A DNA stretch of 64,000 bases from Bacillus sp. AFS055030 (GTDB lineage Bacteria > Bacillota > Bacilli > Bacillales > Bacillaceae_G). Location: positions 111,259-175,258 of the forward strand of contig NZ_NUGT01000080.1 in assembly GCF_002574545.1 (NCBI RefSeq), read 5' to 3'. Positions 36,321-46,924 of the stretch are shown here, piece after piece; within the stretch, counting starts at the first letter, position 1; every line of letters begins with the position of its first letter. Under the pieces are notes generated by a model, which worked only from the letters and a program-made list of their open reading frames with translations, did no database searches and was not told where the DNA came from. Both the position numbers and the translations under genes were made by a program.

Positions 36321-37562
36321 TTATTGCTTAATATTTGTTGGAATTACTCCATCAGGACTTACTAATGAAACTGCGTAGTTATCAGTAAAAACAAACTTCG
36401 CGATATCATTTACTTTATCAATTGTTACACCATCTATTAGTTGAATGACTTCATCTAAAGAACGATGAATACCTAGCATTAGTTCATTTTTACCATTTCG
36501 ACTCATTCTGCTATTTGTACTTTCTAATCCTAACATTAAGTTACCTTTTAATTGCTCTTTACAATTATTTAATTCTTTTTCTGTAATTCCTTCAGCATTT
36601 AATACTTTTAAAGTTTCTTGGATCGTCTCAAATAATTGATTTATTTGGCTTTTTCCAGTCCCTGCATAAATTGCAACTGTACCGCTATCTTGGTATGCAG
36701 AGTGATAAGAGAATACAGAATATGCAAGTCCTTTTTGTTCACGAACATCTTGGAACAATCGACTACTCATACTACCACCTAGAATATTATTTAAGGCAAT
36801 TAATGGATATAAATCGTTATGTCCAAGTTCTAGACCTCTATAGCCAACACAAAGATGTGCTTGCTCAGTTTCTTTTTTGCGAGCAATTTGTCCATAATGT
36901 ATTGTAGGAATCCCGAAGTTTACATCTTTCTTTTTACCCTCATAATTTCCAAATAAATCTTCAACACGTTTAATAAATGAATCATCAATATTACCCGCAA
37001 TTGAAATGACTACTTGATCTGGAGTGTAAAAATCCTTCATGTACTGGCGTAATGTATCACCATTAAAAGATTTTAAAGTTTCTTCTGTACCTAAAATTGG
37101 ATAACCTAATGGATGAGTTTCATACATCACTTTACTTAATAAATCATGAACTAAATCATCTGGTGTATCATCGTACATTTTGATTTCTTCAAGTACTACA
37201 TTTTTTTCTTTTTCTAATTCACCTTCATCAAAAGTAGAATTAAAAAACATATCTCCTAATACTTCTAACGCGTAATCCGCATGTGTATCTAACACTTTAG
37301 CATAATAACAAGTATATTCTTTAGACGTAAATGCATTTACTTGTCCACCAATTGAATCGAAACTTTCAGCGATTTCTTTCGCATTGCGTGTCTTTGTGCC
37401 TTTAAAGAACATATGCTCAAGAAAATGTGAAACACCATTTAGTTCTGGCGTTTCATTGCTTGAACCTGTTTTTATCCAGACTCCTAGTGCAACTGAACGG
37501 ACAGTTGAAATATTTTCAATTACTACTCTGACTCCATTTTTGCAAGTATGTCGTACAATCAT
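36321..37562 (-). CDS. mlpA: M16 zinc metalloprotease MlpA (YmxG)
   Basis: A 413-residue processing-peptidase-like protease with intact HFLEH (H46, E49, H50). In B. subtilis it is reported to repress extracellular protease production. The C-terminal half has the non-catalytic M16 repeat (NILGGSMSSRLFQDVREQKGLAYS). AGGAGG lies 7 bases before the ATG. It lies between ylxY and the dpa operon and has its own terminator. Confidence 0.93.
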   Translation of the reverse strand: MIVRHTCKNGVRVVIENISTVRSVALGVWIKTGSSNETPELNGVSHFLEHMFFKGTKTRNAKEIAESFDSIGGQVNAFTSKEYTCYYAKVLDTHADYALEVLGDMFFNSTFDEGELEKEKNVVLEEIKMYDDTPDDLVHDLLSKVMYETHPLGYPILGTEETLKSFNGDTLRQYMKDFYTPDQVVISIAGNIDDSFIKRVEDLFGNYEGKKKDVNFGIPTIHYGQIARKKETEQAHLCVGYRGLELGHNDLYPLIALNNILGGSMSSRLFQDVREQKGLAYSVFSYHSAYQDSGTVAIYAGTGKSQINQLFETIQETLKVLNAEGITEKELNNCKEQLKGNLMLGLESTNSRMSRNGKNELMLGIHRSLDEVIQLIDGVTIDKVNDIAKFVFTDNYAVSLVSPDGVIPTNIKQ

Positions 37563-37663
37563 TTAATGCCTCCTATGTATACACCATCTATTTACACATT
37601 TGTAATAAGATTGAAAAATATAACTATATTTTACAATCATCTTAACAAAGCTGGATGTAATTG

Positions 37664-38644
37664 TCATTTGTTTTCAACTTTTTTAATTGGATCGTACCGT
37701 TTTTCATCTAATAAAGTTGAAATATTTACAACTTTTCTACCTGATGCCTCTATTCTTGTAATTAGTTCATCAAGTGCCTCAGCTGTTGGTTTCGTTGGAT
37801 GCATAAGAACGATTGTACCATTACCTACTTTTTTCATCACACGATTAATAATGACTTCTCTTGGTGGTTTCTGCCAATCAATCGTATCTGCTGTCCACAT
37901 AATTGTTTTTAACCCTAAACTTGAAGCAATTTTAACTACTTCATCACGATAACTACCGCTTGGAGGGGCAAACCATACAACTTTTTGATCAGTTGTTGCA
38001 AGTATGACTGAATTTGTTTTTGTTATTTCATTTCTTATTTCCTGACTACCTAATCTCGCCATATCGGGATGTGAATAAGAATGGTTTCCAACTTCTTGGT
38101 CTGCAGCAGTGATTAGTTGAGCAACCGTTGGATTATTTTTTGCCCATCTACCTTCAAGAAAGAAAGTTGCTTTTGCATTGTGCTTCTTTAATACTTCTAA
38201 CATTTTCGGAATATATTCATTTCCCCACGCAACATTGATTGTAAATGCAACCATTGGCTTTTCTGGATTCCCTTTATATACTGGTGATGGTGGCAAATCC
38301 TTTAAATGAACTTTTGGAGAAACTTCTTTAAATACGAGCTTATTCTGATCAAACTTACCGATTACCTTCATTTTCTTATATGACTCATTAATATCAACTG
38401 TTAAACCATTATAGCCGGGTATCGCTTTCCATACCGAATCCACATGAGCATCCTTTGGAGGTATCTCGAATTTTTTCGCCTTTGATTTGATTTCATCGTA
38501 TAATCCATTTGTTTTCGCTGAAACAATTGACGACTTTGATGTTAAGATTCTCACGTATTGATTAGTATATGGATTTCTAACTACTAAAATTGCTAGAAAT
38601 AATGCCATAACGATTGCAAAGACTTTTAACAGATTTCTACCCAT
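37664..38644 (-). CDS. ylxY: YlxY family polysaccharide-deacetylase-like protein
   Basis: A 326-residue protein with one N-terminal membrane/signal helix (residues 7-23) and a NodB-homology domain outside the membrane. The second metal motif HSYSH (188-192) and FAPPSGSYRDE are kept, but the first catalytic motif TFDDG is replaced by TINVAWG (135-141), removing both aspartates. Ordinary deacetylase chemistry is therefore doubtful. B. subtilis YlxY shows the same kind of change, so this is a family trait. AGGAGGG precedes the ATG; pnp lies upstream. Confidence 0.9.
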   Translation of the reverse strand: MGRNLLKVFAIVMALFLAILVVRNPYTNQYVRILTSKSSIVSAKTNGLYDEIKSKAKKFEIPPKDAHVDSVWKAIPGYNGLTVDINESYKKMKVIGKFDQNKLVFKEVSPKVHLKDLPPSPVYKGNPEKPMVAFTINVAWGNEYIPKMLEVLKKHNAKATFFLEGRWAKNNPTVAQLITAADQEVGNHSYSHPDMARLGSQEIRNEITKTNSVILATTDQKVVWFAPPSGSYRDEVVKIASSLGLKTIMWTADTIDWQKPPREVIINRVMKKVGNGTIVLMHPTKPTAEALDELITRIEASGRKVVNISTLLDEKRYDPIKKVENK

Positions 38645-38835
38645 TTCCTAAACACCCTCCTACTAGAAGGAATATGATATTTTTTATAAAATAGAACAAG
38701 CTTTGTACTGATTTACGAGCAAAACTAATTTATTTAATCAATTCAAGTTCTACTTTTTTATTGTAACCAAAAAAAATTTAGTCACGCATGAAATTCAGGA
38801 ATTTTAAAAGAGGGGACTAAGAAGCGGGTAAATGT

Positions 38836-38875
38836 AAAAAACAACAGGCTCATTTCGATGTGCCTGTTGTTTTAA
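38836..38875 (-). terminator. pnp terminator
   Basis: A perfect 10-bp stem AACAACAGGC/GCCTGTTGTT (38840-38849 with 38862-38871) with T on the minus-strand 3' side, located beyond the repeat element that follows pnp. The remainder of the 38645-39038 gap (38645-38835) has no gene. Confidence 0.85.
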
Positions 38876-38916
38876 ATAATTTAAGAAATAGCGTACCGAG
38901 CTTTCTGCTTTACGTG

Positions 38917-39040
38917 ATGTCTAGTTCCGCAAGCTAGCTCTTCGGTAATATTCCATTAATCTTCGAAGTGGAAAATTCACCACTTCTTCAGATGAATGGA
39001 GATATTCCTTTCAGAGCTGGGCGAGCTTGCTCCACTTTTC
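38917..39040 (-). repeat. Palindromic intergenic repeat, copy B (after pnp)
   Basis: About 124 bases from TGTCTAG to CCACTTTTC on the plus strand, folding with an inner hairpin (ATCTTCGAAGTGG / CCACTTCTTCAGAT region). Its end abuts and overlaps the pnp TGA. It shares the frame TGTCTAG...CCACTTTTC and the position after a stop codon with the copy at 44290-44413. It resembles the palindromic repeats common in Bacillus genomes that begin TGTCTAGC. Confidence 0.6.
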
Positions 39041-41153
39041 ATTGTTGCTCAGCTTTTTCTTTTTGTTCTTTTAATACAGCTTTGCGGGATAAGTTTACGC
39101 GTCCTTGTTTGTCGATTTCGGTTACTTTTACAAGGATTTCGTCTCCGATTGAGACTACGTCTTCAACTTTTGCAATTCGTTCTTCTGCAAGTTCTGAAAT
39201 ATGGACTAATCCATCTTTACCTGCAAAGATTTCGACGAATGCGCCGAATTTTTCAATTCGTTTTACTTTACCCATGTATAATTGACCTACTTCTACTTCA
39301 CGAACAAGGTCTTCGATAATTTGTTTTGCGCGTTCATTCATAGGTTGATCTACAGATGAAATAAATACTGTTCCATCTTGTTCAATGTCGATTTTCACGC
39401 CAGTTTCTTCAATGATTTTATTGATTTGTTTTCCACCTGGTCCAATAACATCTTTAATTTTATCTGGGTTAATAGTCATCATTAAGATTTTTGGAGCAAA
39501 CTCAGATAATGCTGTTCTTGGTTCGCTGATCGTAGCAAGCATCGAATCAAGGATTTGCATACGGCCAATCTTTGCTTGTTCTAATGCTTCTTTTAAAATT
39601 TGTTCTGATAAACCTTCAATTTTAATGTCCATTTGAAGTGCAGTTACACCTTTAGCCGTTCCTGCTACTTTAAAGTCCATATCTCCTAAATGATCTTCCA
39701 TACCTTGAATATCTGTAAGAACTGAATAATGTTCACCAGATTTAATTAATCCCATAGCAATACCAGCAACTGGTGCTTTAATTGGTACACCAGCATCCAT
39801 CATTGCTAGCGTACTTGCACAAATACTTGCTTGAGAAGTAGAACCGTTTGATTCAAGTACTTCTGATACTAGACGAATTGTGTATGGGAAATCCTTTTGA
39901 TCCGGAATACTTGGCTCAAGTGCTCTTTCGCCTAATGCTCCATGTCCAATTTCACGACGACCTGGTCCACGAATTGGTCCTGTTTCACCAACACTGAATT
40001 GTGGGAAATTATAATGGTGCATAAAACGTTTTGATTCTTCAATGCCTAAGCCATCAAGAATTTGTACATCTCCTAAAGCGCCTAGTGTACAAATACTTAA
40101 CGCTTGAGTTTGTCCACGAGTGAATAATCCAGAACCATGTGTACGTGGTAATAAACCAACTTGTGATGATAATGGACGGATTTCATCTAATTTTCTTCCA
40201 TCAGGACGAACCTTTTCAACCGTAATTAAGCGACGCACTTCTTCTTTAACAAGCATTGAAAGGATTTCTTTTACTTGTCCAATCGTTTCTTCGTCTGCTT
40301 CATTTTCTTCAAACTGAAGAACAACACGTTCTTTTACTTCATTAATTGCAGCTTCACGAGCATGTTTTTCATGAACTTGAATAGCTGCATTTAATTCTGT
40401 TTCACAAATTTCACGGATTTGTTTTTCTAATTCAGCATCAAGTTCATGAAGCTGGATTTCCATTTTTTCTTTTCCAATTTGTGCTACGATTTCTTCTTGG
40501 AATGCAATTAACTTTTTAATTTCTTCATGACCAAACATAATTGCTTCAAGCATTACTTCTTCTGGTACTTCATTAGCGCCAGCTTCAACCATGTTAATGG
40601 CATCTTTTGTTCCAGCAACCGTTAAATGAATGTCACTGTTTTCTGCTTGCTCAACTGTTGGATTAATAACTAATTCGCCATTAATACGACCAACGATTAC
40701 GCCAGCAATTGGACCGTTAAAAGGAATGTCAGATACGCATAGAGCTAGTGAGCTACCAAACATAGCAGCCATTTCTGATGAACAATCTTGATCAACACTC
40801 ATTACCATGCTGATTACTTGAACTTCATTACGGAATCCATCTGCAAATAATGGTCGAATTGGGCGGTCAATTAGTCGACTCGCTAATATTGCTTTTTCAC
40901 TCGGTCTACCTTCACGTTTAATAAATCCACCAGGAATTTTACCTACTGCATATAAACGCTCTTCGTAGTTTACTGTTAATGGGAAAAAGCTAACTTTTTT
41001 AGGTTCCTTTGATGCAGTTGCTGTTGCTAATACGACAGTATCTTCGTATCTTACTAAAACTGCTCCATTTGCTTGCTTTGCTAATTGTCCTACTTCAACA
41101 GTAAGAGTTTTACCAGCAAGCTTCGTGGAAAAAACGTGCTTTTGTTGTTCCAT
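39039..41153 (-). CDS. pnp: Polyribonucleotide nucleotidyltransferase (PNPase)
   Basis: A 704-residue trimeric 3'-5' phosphorolytic exoribonuclease: two RNase PH domains, the second with the phosphate-binding [10 protein letters not shown] region; a KH domain ([16 protein letters not shown]); and an S1 domain ([16 protein letters not shown]). It is a main mRNA-decay enzyme and also acts in DNA repair in B. subtilis. rpsO lies directly upstream, the near-universal order. The stop codon is formed where the downstream palindromic repeat begins. Confidence 0.99.
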   Translation of the reverse strand: MEQQKHVFSTKLAGKTLTVEVGQLAKQANGAVLVRYEDTVVLATATASKEPKKVSFFPLTVNYEERLYAVGKIPGGFIKREGRPSEKAILASRLIDRPIRPLFADGFRNEVQVISMVMSVDQDCSSEMAAMFGSSLALCVSDIPFNGPIAGVIVGRINGELVINPTVEQAENSDIHLTVAGTKDAINMVEAGANEVPEEVMLEAIMFGHEEIKKLIAFQEEIVAQIGKEKMEIQLHELDAELEKQIREICETELNAAIQVHEKHAREAAINEVKERVVLQFEENEADEETIGQVKEILSMLVKEEVRRLITVEKVRPDGRKLDEIRPLSSQVGLLPRTHGSGLFTRGQTQALSICTLGALGDVQILDGLGIEESKRFMHHYNFPQFSVGETGPIRGPGRREIGHGALGERALEPSIPDQKDFPYTIRLVSEVLESNGSTSQASICASTLAMMDAGVPIKAPVAGIAMGLIKSGEHYSVLTDIQGMEDHLGDMDFKVAGTAKGVTALQMDIKIEGLSEQILKEALEQAKIGRMQILDSMLATISEPRTALSEFAPKILMMTINPDKIKDVIGPGGKQINKIIEETGVKIDIEQDGTVFISSVDQPMNERAKQIIEDLVREVEVGQLYMGKVKRIEKFGAFVEIFAGKDGLVHISELAEERIAKVEDVVSIGDEILVKVTEIDKQGRVNLSRKAVLKEQKEKAEQQ

Positions 41154-41319
41154 ATGGTATAAATACCCCTCTCTAATTTACAATTCAAAGTCTAAACTAA
41201 TTATGTAAAAAAATCGTATATTCTCTATTATCTCCTATGTTTAGTAAAGAAATCAACTAACGAGAAAAATGAGAATAAATATTTATAAATTTAGAATTCA
41301 ATTTTAAAACGATATGTAT

Positions 41320-41351
41320 AAGAAAAAGCGGGAAGAATCCCGCTTTTTCTT
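41320..41351 (-). terminator. rpsO terminator
   Basis: A 13-bp stem AAGAAAAAGCGGG/CCCGCTTTTTCTT with a 6-base loop; it ends rpsO transcripts at least partly before pnp. Confidence 0.85.
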
Positions 41352-41374
41352 AAAGTATCAAATTAATACTCAAA

Positions 41375-41644
41375 TTAACGACGTAAACCTAATTTGTTAA
41401 TTAAATCACGGTAACGAGTAATGTCTTTGTTACGTAAGTAGTTAAGTAAGTTACGACGCTTACCAACCATTTTTAATAAACCACGACGAGAGTGGTGATC
41501 TTTTTTGTGAGTACGTAAGTGCTCATTTAAAGAGTTAATGTTTTCAGTTAAAACTGCGATTTGAACTTCTGGAGAACCAGTATCGTTCGCATGAGTTTTG
41601 TAAGTGCTGATAATTTCGTTTTTACGTTCTTGAGTTAATGCCAT
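41375..41644 (-). CDS. rpsO: 30S ribosomal protein S15
   Basis: An 89-residue S15 ([41 protein letters not shown]), binding the central domain of 16S rRNA during 30S assembly. GAGGTG lies before the ATG. A SigA promoter and a structured leader precede it; S15 represses its own synthesis by binding its leader in Bacillaceae. Confidence 0.99.
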   Translation of the reverse strand: MALTQERKNEIISTYKTHANDTGSPEVQIAVLTENINSLNEHLRTHKKDHHSRRGLLKMVGKRRNLLNYLRNKDITRYRDLINKLGLRR

Positions 41645-41769
41645 GTTTTTTCACCTCATAATATTATTGTTGAACACCTATCACCTAGCAGTCGTCGGTG
41701 AATCGATTTGCCAAGCAACGGTTTTTCAAGTACTTTAATAATATAACATTGTTTTAATTATAAAAGCAA
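41645..41769 (-). promoter_or_regulatory. rpsO promoter and candidate S15-binding leader
   Basis: TTGCTT (41764-41769), an 18-base spacer and TATATT (41740-41745) form a promoter. The ~85-base leader contains CACC-GACGACTGCTA-GGTG helices ahead of the ribosome-binding site, a plausible S15 autoregulatory structure. Promoter is seen; leader function is inferred. Confidence 0.5.
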
Positions 41770-41783
41770 GTATTCTAAATTAG

Positions 41784-42725
41784 TTATTCTCGAAAATAAT
41801 TTTTTACTGTTTCACGATCTTTTTGTAATTGATCGATTAACTCATTTATACCATTAAATTTCTTTTCAACACGTATTCTTGCATACCAAAAAATTTCAAC
41901 TTCTTTTCCATATATATCTTCATTAAAATCAAAAATATTTACTTCAATTGTTTTTTTTTGGAACTCATGATAGAAAGTTGGTTTGTATCCTATATTACAC
42001 ATACCTTCATATAATTCACCGTTAACAATACATTTTACAGCATATACACCTACTGAAGGTAATGCATATGGAATGGAAACAGAGATATTAGCTGTAGGAA
42101 AACCAATCGTTCGACCACGTTTGTCTCCATCTACAACAATCCCTTTAATTTGATATTGTCTGCCTAGTAAGCGAGTAGCTGTTTCCATTTCACCAGCTTT
42201 TATCGCTTCTCTAATTCGTGTTGAACTTACTTTCTCACCGTCTAAAACGAATTTTGAAACTGTTGATTGAGTAAATTCACCTCTAGAATGAAATGGTAAT
42301 GATTCCATATTCCCTTTACCATATTTTCCAAATGAAAAATCAAACCCAGCAACAACATGCTTTGCATTTAAAGAAATAATGTATTGATCGACAAATTCTT
42401 GTGGAAGTAAAGTAGCAAATTCCTCAGAAAATTCAACTACAAATAATTGGTCTACACAAAGTTTCTCCATCCACTTCACTTTTAGCTCCAAAGGTGTCAA
42501 ATAGGAAATTGCATCATCACGATTTCCGAGAATTGCAGAAGGATGTGGATCAAATGTCATCACTGATAATAATAATCCTTTTTCATCTGCAATTTCTTTG
42601 GCAGTTTTTATGACTTGTTGATGTCCTTTATGTACTCCATCAAAAAAGCCAAGTGCTAAGACCGTTTCTTTACAATCTTCTTTTTTTATTGAATGAGGAT
42701 GGGTGATTTTTATTATTTTTGTCAT
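41784..42725 (-). CDS. ribF: Bifunctional riboflavin kinase / FAD synthetase
   Basis: A 313-residue RibF (RibC in B. subtilis). The N-terminal FMN adenylyltransferase domain (ALGFFDGVHKGHQQVI, STRIREAIKAG) and C-terminal riboflavin kinase domain (GDKRGRTIGFPTANI) turn riboflavin into FMN and FAD. I chose the ATG at 42725 with AAGGTGATAAAT upstream; a longer in-frame start at 42773 would add a non-homologous extension. It follows truB in the translation operon. No FMN riboswitch is visible. Confidence 0.97.
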   Translation of the reverse strand: MTKIIKITHPHSIKKEDCKETVLALGFFDGVHKGHQQVIKTAKEIADEKGLLLSVMTFDPHPSAILGNRDDAISYLTPLELKVKWMEKLCVDQLFVVEFSEEFATLLPQEFVDQYIISLNAKHVVAGFDFSFGKYGKGNMESLPFHSRGEFTQSTVSKFVLDGEKVSSTRIREAIKAGEMETATRLLGRQYQIKGIVVDGDKRGRTIGFPTANISVSIPYALPSVGVYAVKCIVNGELYEGMCNIGYKPTFYHEFQKKTIEVNIFDFNEDIYGKEVEIFWYARIRVEKKFNGINELIDQLQKDRETVKNYFRE

Positions 42726-42797
42726 ATTTATCACCTTTTCTATAATCAAGTCTCTTTTCCCATTATAGAACAATGATTAAAATTTATATAGTTTTTT

Positions 42798-43709
42798 CTA
42801 TTGGTTATGAAATACTCTAGTCGGTTTAATAACTTTATTATTTTTAGGATTTGGAGTGTACATTGCAATAATTTTATTACTTTCGTTGTAAACTGCTATA
42901 TATTCTCCTTCTTTACAGTTCATCGTATTCGAGAAAAATCCTCCGTTAAATACTCTAGCCTCTTCAATGGCATTTACAGTTAGACGTGGATACTCATTAA
43001 GAGCTTGCTCCATCGATAACATTACACGATCTAACGTTAACTCATTAGCATTTTCTTCTAATTCTGCAAATGTAACACAATCATCAATCGTAAATGCACC
43101 TGCTTTTGTTCTAGTTAAATAAGACATATGAGCAGGAAACCCTAATAGTTCCCCAATTTGAACAGCTAGCGTTCTAATATATGTACCTTTACTACAGAAA
43201 ACTTCAAATTTAAACGAAATTGTCTCTCCTTCGAATACTTCTCGATCATCAAGTAAAATAATTTCAAATATCGTAACCGTTCTAGTTGGACGTTCAACTT
43301 CAATTCCAGCCCTTGCGTATTCATATAGCTTTTTGCCATTTACTTTAACAGCAGAATACATAGGAGGAGTTTGTCTGATTTCTCCTGTTAATTGATGTAA
43401 GACGTTTAAAATTTCTTCACGAGTAATAACTCGATCTACCTTCTTTTGATCAATTATTTCACCATGAGCATCCTCTGTTGTTGTAGAAAACCCTAAAGTA
43501 ATTTCACCAATATATTTTTTTCGATCATCGGTTAAATATGGAATTAACTTTGTAGCTTCACCTACACAAATCGGCAAGACACCCGTTACTTCTGGATCAA
43601 GAGTTCCTGTATGACCGACTTTTTTCGTCTTTAAAATCTTTCTTATATTAAAGACACAATCATGAGAGGTAAGACCTGCTGGTTTATTCAGTGCAATTAC
43701 ACCATTCAT
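42798..43709 (-). CDS. truB: tRNA pseudouridine(55) synthase
   Basis: A 303-residue TruB: catalytic aspartate in HTGTLDPEVTGVLP and MYSAVKVNGKKLYEYAR downstream. It makes pseudouridine 55 in the T loop of tRNAs. I chose the ATG at 43709 (MNGVIALNKPAGLTSHD) with AGGTGATAAA upstream; the frame is open to 43775 but that extension is not homologous. The C-terminal tail has a PUA-like region. It lies between rbfA and ribF. Confidence 0.97.
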   Translation of the reverse strand: MNGVIALNKPAGLTSHDCVFNIRKILKTKKVGHTGTLDPEVTGVLPICVGEATKLIPYLTDDRKKYIGEITLGFSTTTEDAHGEIIDQKKVDRVITREEILNVLHQLTGEIRQTPPMYSAVKVNGKKLYEYARAGIEVERPTRTVTIFEIILLDDREVFEGETISFKFEVFCSKGTYIRTLAVQIGELLGFPAHMSYLTRTKAGAFTIDDCVTFAELEENANELTLDRVMLSMEQALNEYPRLTVNAIEEARVFNGGFFSNTMNCKEGEYIAVYNESNKIIAMYTPNPKNNKVIKPTRVFHNQ

Positions 43710-43741
43710 TTTATCACCTATTGTTTTCTTTTTATCCTGAT

Positions 43742-43776
43742 GAAAAATGGATAGACGAATCACTCGCCTATCCATT
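43742..43776 (-). terminator. Attenuator-like hairpin between rbfA and truB
   Basis: AATGGATAG-CGA/TCG-CTATCCATT stem with a TTTTTC run on the minus strand, 6 bases after the rbfA stop. Probably partial, since truB and ribF depend on read-through. Confidence 0.55.
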
Positions 43777-43781
43777 CATTA

Positions 43782-44129
43782 TCAGTTATTTTCTTTATTA
43801 ATTTGAGTTAGCAATGTTTCAATTCGATTACCATAATCGACTGATTCATCAAATTCAAAAATTAATTCTGGTGTCTTACGTAAACGAATACGTTGACCAA
43901 TCTCAGAACGGATAAATCCTTTTGCTTTCGCTAATCCAATTAATGTATTTTGACGTTGTTCATCGTCACCTAATACTGAAATATAGACTTTAGCTTGTTG
44001 AAGATCACCAGTTACTTGAACATCGGTAACTGTGACGAAGCCGATTCTTGGGTCTTTAATTTTTCTACCAATAATTTCACCAAGTTCTTTCTTCATTTGT
44101 TCCCCAACACGATGTGCTCTTACTTTCAT
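43782..44129 (-). CDS. rbfA: Ribosome-binding factor A
   Basis: A 115-residue KH-like 30S maturation factor ([32 protein letters not shown]). It acts in late 16S rRNA processing and cold adaptation. In B. subtilis ylxP lies between infB and rbfA; here that gene is missing and the 288-base gap holds a palindromic repeat (44290-44413) plus AT-rich sequence. Confidence 0.97.
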   Translation of the reverse strand: MKVRAHRVGEQMKKELGEIIGRKIKDPRIGFVTVTDVQVTGDLQQAKVYISVLGDDEQRQNTLIGLAKAKGFIRSEIGQRIRLRKTPELIFEFDESVDYGNRIETLLTQINKENN

Positions 44130-44289
44130 ACTTTCACCTCTATCTTACAAAGCAAAACAATTCGTGCTTTCATACGATTAGTTTAACTAATTGTATAAAT
44201 AATTATTTATTATGCTGAACTTATTCAATTGATGTTAAGTCCATTATTTATTTCCAGTTCTAAATCATCTTCTAAATGAAAATAATATG

Positions 44290-44413
44290 TTGTCTAGCTT
44301 TTAGCGACTTTCCCCTTGAGGTCATAAGCCCAATAGCAGTAAAGGTTAAAAACCAACCTTTTCTGCTTTTGTTCTTATGCTTGTCGGGGCTTAGCGAAAG
44401 CCTTCCACTTTTC
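44290..44413 (-). repeat. Palindromic intergenic repeat, copy A (after infB)
   Basis: About 124 bases from TTGTCTAGC to CCACTTTTC on the plus strand. The middle folds as AGCAGTAAAGGTT / AACCTTTTCTGCT with outer ATAAG/CTTAT pairing. It ends 4 bases from the infB stop. The layout (TGTCTAGC, AGGTCATAAGCCC, CTTATGCTTGTCGGGGCT) recalls a repeat frequent in Bacillus-group genomes, recognised from memory. Confidence 0.65.
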
Positions 44414-44417
44414 GTTA

Positions 44418-46601
44418 TTATTTACGTTTAATTTCTTCCATTACGTAGGCTTCGATTACGTCGCCTTCTTTAATGTCATTGTATTTCTCGATTGTGATAC
44501 CACATTCGTAGTTTGTTGCTACTTCTTTAACGTCATCTTTGAAACGTTTTAGTGTGTCTAATTGACCTTCGAATACAACGATTCCGTCACGAATTAAACG
44601 TACACCGCTGTCACGAGTGATTTTTCCATCTGTTACGTAACATCCAGCAATTGTACCAACTTTTGATACTTTAAATACTTGACGAACTTCTGCTTGACCG
44701 ATGACTTTTTCTTCAAACTCAGGGTCTAACATACCTTTCATCGCAGATTCAATTTCTTCGATTGCTTTGTAAATAATTCGGTGTAAACGAATATCTACAT
44801 TTTCTAAATCAGCTGTACGTTTTGCATTTACATCAGGACGTACGTTGAAACCGATAATAATCGCATTAGATGCAGAAGCTAAAATGACATCAGACTCAGT
44901 AATTGCACCAGCGCCTGTGTGAATGATTTTAACTTTTACGCCTTCTACTTCAATTTTTTGTAATGAAGCAGCCATCGCTTCAACAGAACCTTGAACGTCT
45001 GCTTTTACAATTATGTTAATTTCTTTTACATTACCTTCTTGAATTTGAGCAAATAAATCTTCAAGAGATAATTTTGAACTTTCGTTACGTTGTTGAAGAA
45101 CTGCTTTTGAAGCACGAGCTTCACCAACTTGACGTGCGCGTTTCTCATCGGCAAATACCATAAAACGGTCACCAGCTTGAGGCACTTCATTTAAACCAGT
45201 AATTTCAACTGGAGTAGATGGACCAGCTTCTTTAATTCGACGACCTAAGTCATTTACCATTGCACGTACACGACCAAATGAAGTACCAACTACAATTGGA
45301 TCTCCAACTTTTAATGTACCATTTTGAACTAATAAAGTTGCAACTGCACCTTTACCTTTATCTAATTCAGCTTCAATTACAGTACCTAGTGCTTTACGTG
45401 TTGGGTTAGCTTTATATTCTTCTACTTCACTAACTAAAAGAATCATTTCAAGTAACTGATCAACACCATCACCATTTAATGCTGAAATAGGAACAAAGAT
45501 TGTGTCTCCACCCCATGCTTCAGATACAATACCGTGTTCAGTTAATTCCTGCATTACACGATCTGGGTTTGCAGATTCTTTATCCATTTTATTCACAGCG
45601 ATAATAATAGGTACCTCTGCAGCTTTTGCGTGATTGATTGCTTCTACTGTTTGAGGCATAACACCGTCATCAGCTGCTACAACGATAATTGTAATATCTG
45701 TTACTTGTGCCCCACGTGCACGCATTGTAGTAAATGCTGCGTGACCAGGTGTATCTAGGAACGTAATTTTCTTTCCTTCGATTTCTACTTGGTAAGCACC
45801 GATATGTTGTGTAATTCCACCTGCTTCTCCCGCAGTAACTTTTGATTTACGAATATAGTCAAGTAAAGTAGTTTTACCATGGTCAACGTGACCCATAATT
45901 GTTACAACTGGTGGACGTTCTTGTAGACTAGCTTCATCGTCAGCTTCTTCATCAATAAAGCTTTCGAAATCTGTTTCATCAACAATAACTTCCTCTTCAA
46001 CTTCTACTCCGTAGTCACTTGCTAATAATTCGATTGTGTCTTTATCAAGGTCTTGGTTAATTGTTGCCATAATGCCTAGCATAAATAATTTTTTAATTAA
46101 TTCTGATGGTTCTTTACCTAATTTTTTTGCAAGCTCAGATACTTTTAATGAACCTGAGAATATTATTTTATTTGAGGTGTTCTCGGTTGAGTTATTTTTA
46201 TGATTCATATTTTGATTGCCTTTCTTTATCCCTGTCGTTTGTCGATCTTCATTTTGACTGCTTTGCTTTTGGCTATCAGTCTTTTTCTTTTTATTACTGT
46301 TCTTTTTTGATTTTACTTTTTCTTCTTCTAATTTATAGTCTACTTCATAATCAAGCTCTTCACTAGCTTCAACATTGAATGCAGGAATTACCTTAAAAGA
46401 AGATTTGGACACGGCTTTTTGGGGTTGTTTGATCTCTACAGACTTTGGTTGAAAACTTTTATTTAATTTTTCAACAATATCCTCTGCAATTGTGGCCATA
46501 TGATTCTTTACTTCGATTTTTAAATCCTTGAGTCTTTCAATAATTTCCTTACTTGAAACATTTTGCTTTTTAGCATACTCATAAATTCTAATTTTCGTCA
46601 T
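44418..46601 (-). CDS. infB: Translation initiation factor IF-2
   Basis: A 727-residue GTPase that places initiator tRNA on the 30S subunit. It has an N-terminal IF2_N motif ([20 protein letters not shown]), a Lys/Ser/Asn-rich linker (about 85-145), a second IF2_N ([19 protein letters not shown]), G1 GHVDHGKT at 237-244, G3 DTPGHAAF, G4 NKMD and the C-terminal initiator-tRNA domain. GGGGGTGAACGT precedes the ATG. It follows ylxQ in the nusA operon. A palindromic repeat directly follows the stop. Confidence 0.99.
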   Translation of the reverse strand: MTKIRIYEYAKKQNVSSKEIIERLKDLKIEVKNHMATIAEDIVEKLNKSFQPKSVEIKQPQKAVSKSSFKVIPAFNVEASEELDYEVDYKLEEEKVKSKKNSNKKKKTDSQKQSSQNEDRQTTGIKKGNQNMNHKNNSTENTSNKIIFSGSLKVSELAKKLGKEPSELIKKLFMLGIMATINQDLDKDTIELLASDYGVEVEEEVIVDETDFESFIDEEADDEASLQERPPVVTIMGHVDHGKTTLLDYIRKSKVTAGEAGGITQHIGAYQVEIEGKKITFLDTPGHAAFTTMRARGAQVTDITIIVVAADDGVMPQTVEAINHAKAAEVPIIIAVNKMDKESANPDRVMQELTEHGIVSEAWGGDTIFVPISALNGDGVDQLLEMILLVSEVEEYKANPTRKALGTVIEAELDKGKGAVATLLVQNGTLKVGDPIVVGTSFGRVRAMVNDLGRRIKEAGPSTPVEITGLNEVPQAGDRFMVFADEKRARQVGEARASKAVLQQRNESSKLSLEDLFAQIQEGNVKEINIIVKADVQGSVEAMAASLQKIEVEGVKVKIIHTGAGAITESDVILASASNAIIIGFNVRPDVNAKRTADLENVDIRLHRIIYKAIEEIESAMKGMLDPEFEEKVIGQAEVRQVFKVSKVGTIAGCYVTDGKITRDSGVRLIRDGIVVFEGQLDTLKRFKDDVKEVATNYECGITIEKYNDIKEGDVIEAYVMEEIKRK

Positions 46602-46624
46602 ACGTTCACCCCCAGATTAGTCCA

Positions 46625-46924
46625 TTAATTTAATAATGTCTGAAGTTTTGTTGCAAATCCTTGATCAGTAATTGCAACGACCACTCGAGCGTCTTTCCCA
46701 ATTGCCTGCCCTAATTCAAAACGATTTTCAACATAACAAAGTGGAGTATTGTAAAAAATTGTCTTGTCTTTTATTTTCTTCGCAGTTAAATCGGAAGCAT
46801 CCTTTGACAAAATAACAAGTTTTGCTCTTTTTTGTTGAACTTCTTTTACAACTAACTCTTCGCCTGAAACCACTTTACGAGCTCTAGTCGCAAGTCCTAA
46901 TAAAGACAGTCCTTTATTTGTCAT
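46625..46924 (-). CDS. ylxQ: YlxQ, L7Ae-family RNA-binding protein
   Basis: A 99-residue L7Ae/L30e-like protein ([31 protein letters not shown]). The family binds kink-turn RNAs; YlxQ's own role is unsettled, although K-turn binding by the B. subtilis protein has been reported. The ATG overlaps the rnpM stop (ATGA), showing coupling in the nusA operon. Confidence 0.94.
   Translation of the reverse strand: MTNKGLSLLGLATRARKVVSGEELVVKEVQQKRAKLVILSKDASDLTAKKIKDKTIFYNTPLCYVENRFELGQAIGKDARVVVAITDQGFATKLQTLLN

Noticed and set aside
42726-42797. FMN riboswitch ahead of ribF
   Set aside because: The gap between truB and ribF is too short and lacks the conserved aptamer segments.
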